This document shows, one piece after another, positions 35,262 through 43,130 of a stretch of DNA of 64,000 nucleotides. Made by a program: the position numbers and the translations under genes. Positions within the stretch are counted from its first letter, which is position 1. Every line of letters starts with the position of its first letter. Source of the DNA: Clostridium sp. OS1-26 (GTDB lineage Bacteria > Bacillota > Clostridia > Clostridiales > Clostridiaceae). The notes beneath the pieces were generated by a model. That model worked only from the letters and a program-made list of their open reading frames with translations. It was not told the origin of the DNA and did no database searches. The stretch lies in contig NZ_CP133264.1 in NCBI RefSeq assembly GCF_030915445.1, forward strand, positions 3,691,208 through 3,755,207, read 5' to 3'.

Positions 35262-35888
35262 ATGGAGCAGGATTTAATATCTAAAAAGGATCTACTTGAG
35301 CTTACGGGTATCTCATATGGTCAACTATATAGGTGGAAAAGGAAAAATTTAATCCCTGAAGATTGGTTTATTAGGAAATCTACCTTTACGGGGCAAGAGA
35401 CATTTTTCCCAAAAGATAAGATTCTAACAAGGATTGATAAAATAATAAATATGAAGGATGATCTATCATTAGATGATTTGGCAGATATGTTTTCTCCGAA
35501 TCCTACTGAAACTATGTTGAATAAAGATGAAGTAGTGAAACGTAACATTGTTTCGAAGGTGACGCTTAACTTTTTTATAGAACAGCAGGGATATTCCGAG
35601 GAGTTTTCTTTTGAAAAGATACTCTATGCTTATATACTGGAAAAGCTGCTTCAAACAGGTGAAATCAGTCTGGATGAAGGGAAAACCCTTCTTCAAGTGT
35701 TATCAGATAGCTATAAAAAATTTGAAGGCAAAAACTGTGAATTAATTTTTATTCGTAAATTTGGAATTTCTACATGCTTCTTAGTTTCAATTCCTAGTGA
35801 AATCTACTTCGAAAGCGGTGTGAAGGTTGTTGCTAGATTTAACTTAGCAAATTGTATTGAAGAATTAAAAATTAAAATGAATGATTAA
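35262..35888 (+). CDS. yhbD: YhbD-like protein (DUF4004) with MerR-like N-terminus
   Basis: 208 residues. The N-terminus (ISKKDLLELTGISYGQLYRWKRKNLIPEDWFIRK, residues about 5-40) is a MerR-like winged helix. The rest is helical and acidic. It matches B. subtilis YhbD in length, start and position before two bactofilin genes (yhbE, yhbF). Probably a regulator or partner of those cytoskeletal proteins. AGAGAGG precedes ATG 35262. The symbol rests on gene order as well as sequence. Confidence 0.8.
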   Translation: MEQDLISKKDLLELTGISYGQLYRWKRKNLIPEDWFIRKSTFTGQETFFPKDKILTRIDKIINMKDDLSLDDLADMFSPNPTETMLNKDEVVKRNIVSKVTLNFFIEQQGYSEEFSFEKILYAYILEKLLQTGEISLDEGKTLLQVLSDSYKKFEGKNCELIFIRKFGISTCFLVSIPSEIYFESGVKVVARFNLANCIEELKIKMND

Positions 35889-35902
35889 TGGAGGTATATA
35901 TT

Positions 35903-36643
35903 ATGGAGAATATAGTAAGACATAACCTTAAAATCGCTGGAGAAGGTACTGCATCTGGAGGATTTTATGATAAGATAGCAGTTAGTGGAAAAGCTGATAT
36001 AAATGGTGATTTTGATTGCATTGATTTCAAGATAAGTGGAGCCTGTGATGTTAACGGGAATTTAAAATCAAAAACTGGAAAAATCAGTGGAGAAGTTAAG
36101 ATAAAAGGAAATCTGGAATCAGAAGAATTCAAAATAAGTGGCAATTCCAATATACAAGGAGATGTTGCAGTAAAAAGAATTAAAGTTCAAGGTGGAACTA
36201 ACATTGGAGGCAATATATCATCAGAAGAAGTTAACCTTTTTGGTGAAATGAAGGTTGAGGGTGATTGCAATGCGGAAGTTTTTCTTTCAAGGGGTGCCTT
36301 TACTATAGGCGGCCTATTAAATGCTGGTGAGCTTAACATTGTATTGTACTCAAAATCTAAGGTAACTGAGATAGGCGGAGAAAAAATTACTATTAAAAAG
36401 GGTATAACTTCTAAAATAAAGAAAATCATTAAATCTATTTTTCCACCATCAGACTTATTTGATGTAAAATTATATGCCGAGTCTATAGAAGGCGATGATA
36501 TATATTTAGAAGATACTAAAGCTAAAGTTGTACGAGGAAATAATGTTACTATAGGAGAAGGCTGTGAGATCGAGCTTGTAGAGTATAGAAACAACTTCGA
36601 ACAGCTTGGTAATTGCAAAGTTTTAGAAAATAGGAAGGTATAA
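35903..36643 (+). CDS. yhbE: Bactofilin-like polymer-forming protein (YhbE-like)
   Basis: 246 residues from ATG 35903 with GGAGGT upstream; ATG 35888 is part of the preceding stop region. The protein is almost entirely short beta-helical repeats with G-[DNE]-[IVL] turns (SGKADINGDFDC, SGEVKIKGNLES, SGNSNIQGDVAV), the bactofilin pattern. A linker of about 60 residues breaks them before a final EGDDIYLEDTKAKVVRGNNV block. Such proteins polymerise at the membrane and affect morphology or motility. Paralogue of the next gene. Confidence 0.85.
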   Translation: MENIVRHNLKIAGEGTASGGFYDKIAVSGKADINGDFDCIDFKISGACDVNGNLKSKTGKISGEVKIKGNLESEEFKISGNSNIQGDVAVKRIKVQGGTNIGGNISSEEVNLFGEMKVEGDCNAEVFLSRGAFTIGGLLNAGELNIVLYSKSKVTEIGGEKITIKKGITSKIKKIIKSIFPPSDLFDVKLYAESIEGDDIYLEDTKAKVVRGNNVTIGEGCEIELVEYRNNFEQLGNCKVLENRKV

Positions 36644-36670
36644 GGCATTAGTAATTTGTAGTCTTATATG

Positions 36671-36779
36671 ACACTCAAATTATATGAGTGTATGAATTAT
36701 TGGAGGTTAAAGTCCTAAATTGACTTTAACAGGTAATTTTACTATTGGAAACAAGCAAAATTACCCAGTGTGACCACTG
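36671..36779 (+). promoter_or_regulatory. Four consecutive hairpins between the two bactofilin genes
   Basis: ACACTCA/TGAGTGT (36671-36691), GTTAAAGTC/GACTTTAAC (36706-36730), GGTAATTTT/AAAATTACC (36732-36765) and CAGTG/CACTG (36766-36779) lie in series and end at the GGAGG of the second gene. None is followed by a T run, so they look like a structured leader rather than a terminator. Confidence 0.55.
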
Positions 36780-36794
36780 AAAGGAGGAATTAAA

Positions 36795-37526
36795 ATGGAA
36801 AATAGACATGATTTAAAGATATCTGGTATGACAACTTCATCTGGAGGATTTTATAAGGATGTAGTGGTTAGTGGAACTGCACGAATAAATGGCGATTTGG
36901 ATTGTATGAATATTAATATTGATGGGCTTTGCAAAATAATCGGTAATGTAAAAGCAAAAGATATAGATATAAATGGGGAAAGTAGACTTGATGGAAACTT
37001 AGAATGTGAAAAAATTAAAGTTAATGGTCATTCAAAGATTAGCGGCAATGCAGTAGTTAAGGATATGGACATTTCTGGCGCTGTTAATATTGATGGAAGC
37101 ATTTCAGCGGAGAATATGTCTATTCAAGGCGTTGTAAAAGTTAATGGTAATTGTGATTCTGAAAACTTTGTCTCAAAGGGAGGATTTAATATATCCGGGC
37201 TTTTAAATTCAGGAAATGTTGAAGTAGAGTTATACACTAAGTGCAAAGTAAAAGAAATTGGTGGAGAAAAAATTAATGTAAGAAAGGGTACAGCTTCAAT
37301 ATTCAATAAGCTTATGAAACCTCTTTTTACTATGATGGACATTTATGATGGTCTTACTGTTGAAACCATTGAAGGTGATGATATCTATTTAGAGAATACT
37401 AAAGCTAAAGTAGTAAGAGGAAATAATATAAGAATAGGATCTAACTGCGAAATTGACCTTATAGAGTATAAGAATAGCTTTGAGAAATCTCAAGATACTA
37501 ATGTTAAAGAAAGTAGAAAAATGTAA
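36795..37526 (+). CDS. yhbF: Bactofilin-like polymer-forming protein (YhbF-like)
   Basis: 243 residues, same plan as the preceding gene: beta-helical repeats (SGTARINGDLDC, NGESRLDGNLEC, SGAVNIDGSISA) and the closing EGDDIYLENTKAKVVRGNNI block. The two paralogues align over their whole length, so they probably co-polymerise. AAGGAGG precedes ATG 36795. A structured leader separates it from its paralogue. Confidence 0.85.
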   Translation: MENRHDLKISGMTTSSGGFYKDVVVSGTARINGDLDCMNINIDGLCKIIGNVKAKDIDINGESRLDGNLECEKIKVNGHSKISGNAVVKDMDISGAVNIDGSISAENMSIQGVVKVNGNCDSENFVSKGGFNISGLLNSGNVEVELYTKCKVKEIGGEKINVRKGTASIFNKLMKPLFTMMDIYDGLTVETIEGDDIYLENTKAKVVRGNNIRIGSNCEIDLIEYKNSFEKSQDTNVKESRKM

Positions 37527-37550
37527 AAATATAAAAATATTTTCATCAAA

Positions 37551-37579
37551 TTGAACTCAATAGATTTTAATGTTATGAT
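37551..37579 (+). promoter_or_regulatory. luxS promoter
   Basis: TTGAAC (37551-37556), 17-base spacer, TATGAT (37574-37579). Transcription would start near 37586, inside the left arm of the hairpin AAGATATTGCA/TGCAATATCTT (37582-37611). Confidence 0.55.
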
Positions 37580-37581
37580 AT

Positions 37582-37620
37582 AAGATATTGCAAATTACTG
37601 TGCAATATCTTAATTGTTTT
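37582..37620 (+). terminator. Hairpin upstream of luxS (terminator or leader element)
   Basis: AAGATATTGCA (37582-37592) pairs perfectly with TGCAATATCTT (37601-37611), followed by a T-rich stretch. It could terminate the bactofilin transcript, or attenuate luxS if transcription comes from upstream. Confidence 0.6.
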
Positions 37621-37643
37621 ATTTTAACTTAGGAGGAAAACAA

Positions 37644-38123
37644 ATGGAGAAAATTACAAGCTTCACTATAAACCATTTAGAACTATACCCTGGTGTTTAC
37701 GTTTCAAGAAAAGATAATGTTGGACAGTCAGTTGTTACAACTTTCGATATTAGAATGACTAGACCAAATGCAGAGCCTGTTATGAACACTGCAGAGATGC
37801 ATGCTATAGAACATTTAGCTGCAACTTTTTTAAGAAATCATAGTGAGTATGGTTCAAAAATAGTTTACTTTGGACCTATGGGATGTAGAACAGGCTTTTA
37901 TTTACTTTTAAGTGGAGATTATGAGTCAAAGGATATAATTGATCTATTATCAGAAATGTTTCGTTTTATTGCAAACTTTGAAGGAGAAGTACCTGGTGCT
38001 TCTGCAAGAGATTGCGGTAATTACTTAGATATGAATCTGCCTATGGCAAAATACTTAGCTAATAAATTTTTAAACGAAGTTTTATTAAATATAACTGATA
38101 AAAACTTATATTATCCAGATTAA
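37644..38123 (+). CDS. luxS: S-ribosylhomocysteine lyase (AI-2 synthesis)
   Basis: 159 residues from ATG 37644 with AGGAGG upstream. It cleaves S-ribosylhomocysteine to homocysteine and the AI-2 precursor DPD. Metal ligands are in HAIEH (residues 53-57) and the cysteine of RDCGNY, and the catalytic cysteine is in MGCRTG. Own promoter; the stop codon is directly followed by palindromic repeats. No pfs or methionine genes are nearby. Confidence 0.97.
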   Translation: MEKITSFTINHLELYPGVYVSRKDNVGQSVVTTFDIRMTRPNAEPVMNTAEMHAIEHLAATFLRNHSEYGSKIVYFGPMGCRTGFYLLLSGDYESKDIIDLLSEMFRFIANFEGEVPGASARDCGNYLDMNLPMAKYLANKFLNEVLLNITDKNLYYPD

Positions 38124-38220
38124 TAAGCAGATATCTCAAATCTTAAGTAGATATCCAAAATCTCTGATTTTGAGATGATCACTTACACAGAGTGCAGATT
38201 TTGATATGGTCGCTTACAAA
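38124..38220 (+). repeat. Degenerate palindromic repeat cluster after luxS
   Basis: Two partial copies in tandem: TAAGCAGATATCTCAAATC, then TAAGTAGATATCCAAAATC followed by TGATTTTGAGATGATCACTT, then a second TTTTGATATGGTCGCTTAC end. It matches the blocks of the coding copies at 30099 and 46883 and the copy at 4290. It begins right after the luxS stop. Confidence 0.6.
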
Positions 38221-38230
38221 GATAATAATT

Positions 38231-38268
38231 AACCCCATGTTGTAGAGAAACAACATGGGGTTTTGTTT
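38231..38268 (+). terminator. Terminator after luxS
   Basis: AACCCCATGTTGT (38231-38243) pairs perfectly with ACAACATGGGGTT (38250-38262), followed by TTGTTTTA. The rest of 38269-38519 is AT-rich with nothing recognised. Confidence 0.9.
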
Positions 38269-38519
38269 TATTGAGGGAGCTTTTAAAAGTAAGTTGCGGA
38301 AGAAGAAGGCGTTGTGTGCGGCGGAATTATAATGAAATAAAGATAAAAATATAATTAGAATAAAGTAGACTTAATTTAACAAAGTAAGAAGGAAATTCAC
38401 AATTAATATCGAATAATACAATATATAGAAAAAAAGTTAAAGTATATGATGAAAGTTATATATTTGTAAAAATAATTATTTATTTCCTGTGAAAAATCAT
38501 AAAATTATGAAGAAAGGTT

Positions 38520-38996
38520 ATGAAAAATATGATGAAGCTCAATTATATAGAATTTTTTTTAAGATGTATTCCTGAAGCTTTATTGATAATTTGGGGAATA
38601 TGCATAGTAGCTAGAAAGTCAATTAATATAAAAATTTATATATTTTCCAGTACAATAATGGGGTTAGTGGTTTTTTTTGTAAGAATGCTTCCTATTTATT
38701 TTGGAGTACATACGTTCATTGGTGTTGTTTTGATTATATGCACCATGGCTATTATTGGTATGCCGATAGTAAAGTCAATATATGGTACTCTACTTATGTT
38801 TTTAATACTCAGCTTAAGTGAATATTTAAATATGACAATATTAAATTTACTAAATGTCAATACAAATATTGAATTTACAAACCCCGTTATGAAATCTGTA
38901 TTTGGTATTCCATCATTAATTATTACAGGTTTATTTATTATAGTAATTCAACATTTTACAAATAAGGGAAAAAAGTTAAAAAATGTAATCGACTAA
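38520..38996 (+). CDS. Agr-locus-type integral membrane protein
   Basis: 158 residues with five or six membrane spans and little else. The text FLRCIPEALLIIWGI, FVRMLPIYFGVH and PIVKSIYGTLLMFLILSLSEY resembles membrane proteins next to AgrD-type peptide genes in clostridia, like the membrane half of an AgrC kinase without the kinase half. ATG 38520 follows AAAGG. It is probably linked to the small peptide gene 186 bases downstream. Exact role unknown. Confidence 0.65.
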   Translation: MKNMMKLNYIEFFLRCIPEALLIIWGICIVARKSINIKIYIFSSTIMGLVVFFVRMLPIYFGVHTFIGVVLIICTMAIIGMPIVKSIYGTLLMFLILSLSEYLNMTILNLLNVNTNIEFTNPVMKSVFGIPSLIITGLFIIVIQHFTNKGKKLKNVID

Positions 38997-39181
38997 AAGA
39001 ATCACAGTTACCATAAGAAGAAAGGATAGATTAGTTTTAGCTACTTATAAACATAAAAAACAAATTATTTTATTATTTAATCATATCAACTGTAGTATTA
39101 ATAATGATGCTGTTTATATTACATAAAATATATATTAGTTTCTATTATATTAAAGCTATATTGTTGAAAGGAGGAAGCATC
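38997..39181 (+). other. Possible eroded agrB C-terminus
   Basis: In one frame the region reads TVVLIMMLFILHKIYISFYY followed by IKAILLKGG, a membrane-span-like segment ending just at agrD. The frame upstream (RLVLATYKHK) is offset across an A6 run (about 39058). AgrB would be expected directly before AgrD. The match is weak and could be chance in AT-rich DNA. Confidence 0.3.
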
Positions 39182-39316
39182 GTGAAAAATAAGGCTATAA
39201 AGTTGTTTGCTAGTTTTGCTACGCTAATATGTACATTAGCGGCTTTATCAACTTCAGCTTCAGCTTGTACATGGGCTCTGTATCAGCCAAAAGAGCCTAA
39301 GTGTCTTAGGGAATAA
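39182..39316 (+). CDS. agrD: AgrD-type cyclic lactone autoinducer peptide precursor
   Basis: 44 residues from GTG 39182, with GGAGGA 6 bases upstream; the frame from 39104 is too long for this family. An amphipathic N-terminus (KNKAIKLFASFATLICTLAAL) is followed by SACTWALYQPKEPKC and an acidic tail LRE. The YQPKEPK block after the cysteine is the hallmark of clostridial AgrD precursors; a thiolactone or lactone ring at the Cys would be cut out by AgrB and exported. No intact agrB is seen. The kinase downstream may be its sensor, by position. Confidence 0.85.
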   Translation: MKNKAIKLFASFATLICTLAALSTSASACTWALYQPKEPKCLRE

Positions 39317-39423
39317 AGCATGAAAAATTATAATAAACATTTTTAAGGTAAAGATTACTGATTTTTTAATTGGTGATTTTTACTTTTTATAGATATTTAT
39401 AGATATGGAAGGGAGACTTATTT

Positions 39424-41280
39424 ATGAAACAGGATATAAATGAAAATGAAAATAATATATTTATGATATTATCTATTATGAAGCTTGCGATAATAGTATT
39501 CATTAGTATAATTATATATATTAACATACCAAATAATTGGACATTTTTTAAGATAAAAAATAAAAGTTATTTTAATTCATATAGCACAGAACTACTTCTT
39601 TGTTTTTCAGTATTGACTTTTGCAACTTGGGTAATAATTAATTCAAAATTAAAATTAGTAACTAAGGGCTCATGGTTGATTGAAAATATTTTTTTTATAT
39701 TAATTATATCTTTACCCATATATTTATTTAATGTATATGATAATGAATATAAATATTTATTTTTATTATTAATAATATGTTCAGTTATTAAATATGGATT
39801 ACGATATGGAATTCTCACCTCACTTTTTTCCTCTATATTTATTCTTGGAGCAGATTTATTATATGCTTCAACAGTTAATGGTATTAATATGAGTTTTCAA
39901 AAAGATTTAATAATGGTGGGCATTTTTATTTTTGTTGCATGGATTCTTGGATATTATGTGGAACTAGAAAATGAAAATAAAAGGAAAAAGGACAATCAGC
40001 TTAAATTATTAAGTACTAAACTGGAGAAACAGAATACAGAGAGGCGTATTATTGAAGAGTTATTATTGAAAAATAAAATATGCTACGATATATTGTTCGA
40101 AAATTCACAAAACGCTATCGTTGTTCATGCTGATGGCAAAATTTTGTATGCAAATAAGAGTGCAGCTAGATTGCTGGGATATGAAGATCCTCTACAATTA
40201 AATGATGAATTAGTCTATAAGTATTATTCACAAAATAATATAATGTCTACAAAAGAAAAGTATTTAAATATAGTTAGCGATAAGCTTTCTAAAGTTACAT
40301 ATGAAGAAAACATACTAAACTGCAAAGGTAAATCAATTGCAGTGCGTAATACATCTTCTTTTTTTATATATGAAGGCAAGGCTTCAGTATTGACTTTTTT
40401 ACTTGATATAACATCAGAAAAAGAAATAGAAACATTAAAGCATGATGTAGAAAAAAAATTAAAACTATTGAATAAATCTAGAGAATTTAATACCCTTATA
40501 ACAGAGTTTTTTACTAATATCTCTCATGAATTTAAAACGCCAGTTAATGTCATTTCTATTGCTATTCAAACAATGAATGTGTATTTTGAAAATTTTAATA
40601 TTGATAATATAGATAAATGCAAATCATATTTAAAAATAATGAAACAAAACTGTTTTAGAATGACTAGATTAATAAATAATCTTATGGATATCACTAAAGT
40701 TGATTCTGGATTTGTTAAGATGAACAAAAGAAACGATAACATAGTGAGCGTTATTGAAGATATTACTCAGTCCGTAGCAGCTTATGTAAAAAGCAAGGAT
40801 ATAGAACTTATATTTGACACTAATGTTGAAGAAAAAATTATGGCTTTTGACCATGATAAAATAGAGCGGGTAATATTGAATTTACTATCTAACGCTTTTA
40901 AATATACTAGTTCTAATGGACATATATATGTAAGTTTAGAAGATAGAGGAGAAAGTGTTATTATTAAAGTTAAAGATGATGGACAAGGTATTCCTCAGGA
41001 CATGGCTAATGTCATATTTGAACGTTTTGGGCAAGCAAATCGGTCACTTTCAAGACAATGTGAAGGAACTGGAATAGGATTGTATCTTGTTAAATCCTTT
41101 GTTGAAATACATGGTGGCAAAATAAGTGTCACTAGCGAAGAAGGAGAAGGCTGTGAATTTACAATAGTATTGCCTGTAGAATTCGTTACTAATGAAAATT
41201 ATGAAGATAAGGCTTTTTGCGAAAGTAAGGTAGAGAGGATAAATATAGAATTTTCCGATGTATATTCAATATCAACTTAA
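39424..41280 (+). CDS. PAS-domain sensor histidine kinase
   Basis: 618 residues. Five or six N-terminal membrane spans (to about 185), a short coiled coil, a PAS domain (LFENSQNAIVVHADGKILYA, about 220-330), HisKA with NISHEFKTPVNVIS, and HATPase motifs (LNLLSNAFKYTS, DDGQGIP, FGQANRSLSRQCEGTGIGLYL). The architecture matches clostridial orphan kinases that can feed Spo0A or act in quorum sensing. No response regulator gene follows. It may read the agrD peptide, inferred from adjacency only. GAAGGGAG precedes ATG 39424. Confidence 0.9.
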   Translation: MKQDINENENNIFMILSIMKLAIIVFISIIIYINIPNNWTFFKIKNKSYFNSYSTELLLCFSVLTFATWVIINSKLKLVTKGSWLIENIFFILIISLPIYLFNVYDNEYKYLFLLLIICSVIKYGLRYGILTSLFSSIFILGADLLYASTVNGINMSFQKDLIMVGIFIFVAWILGYYVELENENKRKKDNQLKLLSTKLEKQNTERRIIEELLLKNKICYDILFENSQNAIVVHADGKILYANKSAARLLGYEDPLQLNDELVYKYYSQNNIMSTKEKYLNIVSDKLSKVTYEENILNCKGKSIAVRNTSSFFIYEGKASVLTFLLDITSEKEIETLKHDVEKKLKLLNKSREFNTLITEFFTNISHEFKTPVNVISIAIQTMNVYFENFNIDNIDKCKSYLKIMKQNCFRMTRLINNLMDITKVDSGFVKMNKRNDNIVSVIEDITQSVAAYVKSKDIELIFDTNVEEKIMAFDHDKIERVILNLLSNAFKYTSSNGHIYVSLEDRGESVIIKVKDDGQGIPQDMANVIFERFGQANRSLSRQCEGTGIGLYLVKSFVEIHGGKISVTSEEGEGCEFTIVLPVEFVTNENYEDKAFCESKVERINIEFSDVYSIST

Positions 41281-41465
41281 TAGCAGGTATTTGATTACGG
41301 TTTGTCTTCATTATTAAAACCTAGGAATACACATGACTGTATTAGGGAAATCTGATACGGTTTTTATATGTTCAGCATGAATTAAGAATACTTTTAGAGT
41401 TTTGTAACAAATCTAATAGTTTATGCATACTCTGCTAGTAGATAGAAAGTTAGTAGGAGAGTTAT

Positions 41466-41813
41466 ATGGGTAAGCCAAAATTGAAGACAAAACGCTTTAC
41501 TGTTAATTTAGATGATTATGTTATAGATGCAGCCAAACAAAAAGCGGAAACTATGTTCAGAGGGAATTTGAATAATTATATCAATTGGCTTATATGCAGC
41601 AACAATAAGCAGGTAATTAAGAAAAGGATAAAGGAATTAGACCAGGAAGCAGAGAAGAAAAAGCCTAAAGCTATTTCAGATACAGATAAAACAGCGATGT
41701 ACAATAATATCTGTGATTACTGCAGTGAGCCTATTTATCAGGGAGACGATATCTGCAAAGCTGAGGGTTATGAAAACTATATCCATAAAAAATGCTGTAG
41801 GAAAGAGGAATAA
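41466..41813 (+). CDS. Small RHH-like and zinc-ribbon protein
   Basis: 115 residues. The N-terminus (KRFTVNLDDYVIDAAKQKAE) resembles a ribbon-helix-helix DNA-binding fold. A basic linker (KKRIKELDQEAEKKKPK) leads to a C-terminal metal-binding segment CDYCSEPIYQGDDIC...HKKCC. It could be a small DNA-binding regulator. AGGAG lies 7 bases before ATG 41466. It stands alone with a terminator. I do not recognise a named family. Confidence 0.6.
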   Translation: MGKPKLKTKRFTVNLDDYVIDAAKQKAETMFRGNLNNYINWLICSNNKQVIKKRIKELDQEAEKKKPKAISDTDKTAMYNNICDYCSEPIYQGDDICKAEGYENYIHKKCCRKEE

Positions 41814-41836
41814 TTTTTATAGAAGTTAAATAAAAG

Positions 41837-41878
41837 AACTGTAGGTAGATTTTTAATTAATCTGCTGCAGTTTTTTTG
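41837..41878 (+). terminator. Terminator after the RHH/zinc protein gene
   Basis: AACTGTAGGTAGATT (41837-41851) pairs imperfectly with AATCTGCTGCAGTT (41859-41872), followed by T's. Confidence 0.7.
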
Positions 41879-42014
41879 TTTATATACATTTGAATGTGGG
41901 TAGTTGGTTAGGAATAAATTTAAGAAATTATAAAAAATATCGAAAATAGTAAATATATAACTAAATATAAAATGAGTAATTAAATTAACTATATATTACA
42001 TTTGGGGGATTGAA

Positions 42015-43130
42015 ATGAAAAATTTAAATGCTTTAAAACCACCAGTAGAAATTTTTTATGAGGAAGAGCTTAGAGCTTTAGAAGAAAATGATAATGAGCC
42101 TAAACCTAAAAATTGGAGGTTGTCTCCAAAGGCTGTAAAGACTTTTATATTAGGAAGCAGCAGAGCTATTGAATATAATGACAAAAAGATTAAGATAAAG
42201 AAAAAGTTTTATGGAGATGATAGTCTTATAGAAAGATGCATAATAACTTTAGCAGGAAATAGAGGACTTATGCTGGTAGGAGAGCCTGGAACTGCAAAGA
42301 CTATGCTTAGCGAGCTTTTAAGTGCAGCTATTAGTGGTACAAGCACTAATACAGTACAGGGAACAGCAGGAACTACAGAGGACATGATTAAGTATAGTTG
42401 GAATTATGCCATGCTTTTAGGTAAAGGACCTACCGAGGAGGCATTAGTACCTTCACCTCTTTATGTAGGTATGAGCAAAGGTATAATAACTAGATTTGAG
42501 GAAATAACCAGATGCCCTTCAGAGGTACAAGATAGTCTAATAAGTATAGTTAGTGATAAGGTTTTAAATATACCAGAATTAGGTGATGAAGGATTACTAT
42601 TTGCACAACCAGGTTTTAATATTATTGCTACAGCTAATATAAGAGATAAGGGCGTAAATGAAATGAGTAGTGCCCTTAAAAGAAGATTTAACTTTGAAAC
42701 TATATTTCCTATAAATGATGTCTCTTTAGAAGCTAAAATTATTGAACAAGAAGTGCAAAAGTTAGTAGAAGAGTCAGATGTTAAGGTGAAAATAGATAGG
42801 GATGTGGTCAATCTATTAGCAACTACTTTCCACGAGTTAAGAGAAGGAGTTACAGCAGAAGGAAGTAGAATAGATAAACCAGCTGCAGTTATGAGTACTG
42901 CTGAAGCTGTATCTGTGTGCTATCAAACAGCAATGAGTGCTTATTACTATGACAAGTCAAAAATGAAGGTAGATTCAATGGTACAAAATATATTAGGAAC
43001 TGTAGTTAAAGAAAGCAGAGAAGATATAGACAAACTAAAAAATTACTTCAATATAATTGTAAAATCTAAAAGCTTAAAAGAAGGTGGATTATGGAAGGAA
43101 TTTTACGAGGCAAGGAAATGGATAAAATAG
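42015..43130 (+). CDS. MoxR-family AAA+ ATPase (YehL-like)
   Basis: 371 residues. Walker A GEPGTAKT (about 89-96), a MoxR-type Walker B region RFEEITRCPSEVQDSL, sensor-1 IATAN, and ALKRRFNFE as the arginine-finger region. MoxR ATPases act as chaperones with VWA-domain partners, and one lies two genes on. Gene order (MoxR, DUF5682, VWA, SWIM) is that of E. coli yehL-yehM-yehP-yehQ. GGGGG precedes ATG 42015. The start of the next gene overlaps its end by 40 bases. Confidence 0.9.
   Translation: MKNLNALKPPVEIFYEEELRALEENDNEPKPKNWRLSPKAVKTFILGSSRAIEYNDKKIKIKKKFYGDDSLIERCIITLAGNRGLMLVGEPGTAKTMLSELLSAAISGTSTNTVQGTAGTTEDMIKYSWNYAMLLGKGPTEEALVPSPLYVGMSKGIITRFEEITRCPSEVQDSLISIVSDKVLNIPELGDEGLLFAQPGFNIIATANIRDKGVNEMSSALKRRFNFETIFPINDVSLEAKIIEQEVQKLVEESDVKVKIDRDVVNLLATTFHELREGVTAEGSRIDKPAAVMSTAEAVSVCYQTAMSAYYYDKSKMKVDSMVQNILGTVVKESREDIDKLKNYFNIIVKSKSLKEGGLWKEFYEARKWIK

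Noticed and set aside
36187-36648. Minus-strand open frames opposite the bactofilin, DegV-, DeoC- and LuxS-region genes
   Set aside because: These mirror genes on the other strand, are low in charged residues, and have no ribosome sites.
36671-36779. CRISPR array or tandem repeat
   Set aside because: The hairpins differ in sequence from each other, so they are not repeats with spacers.
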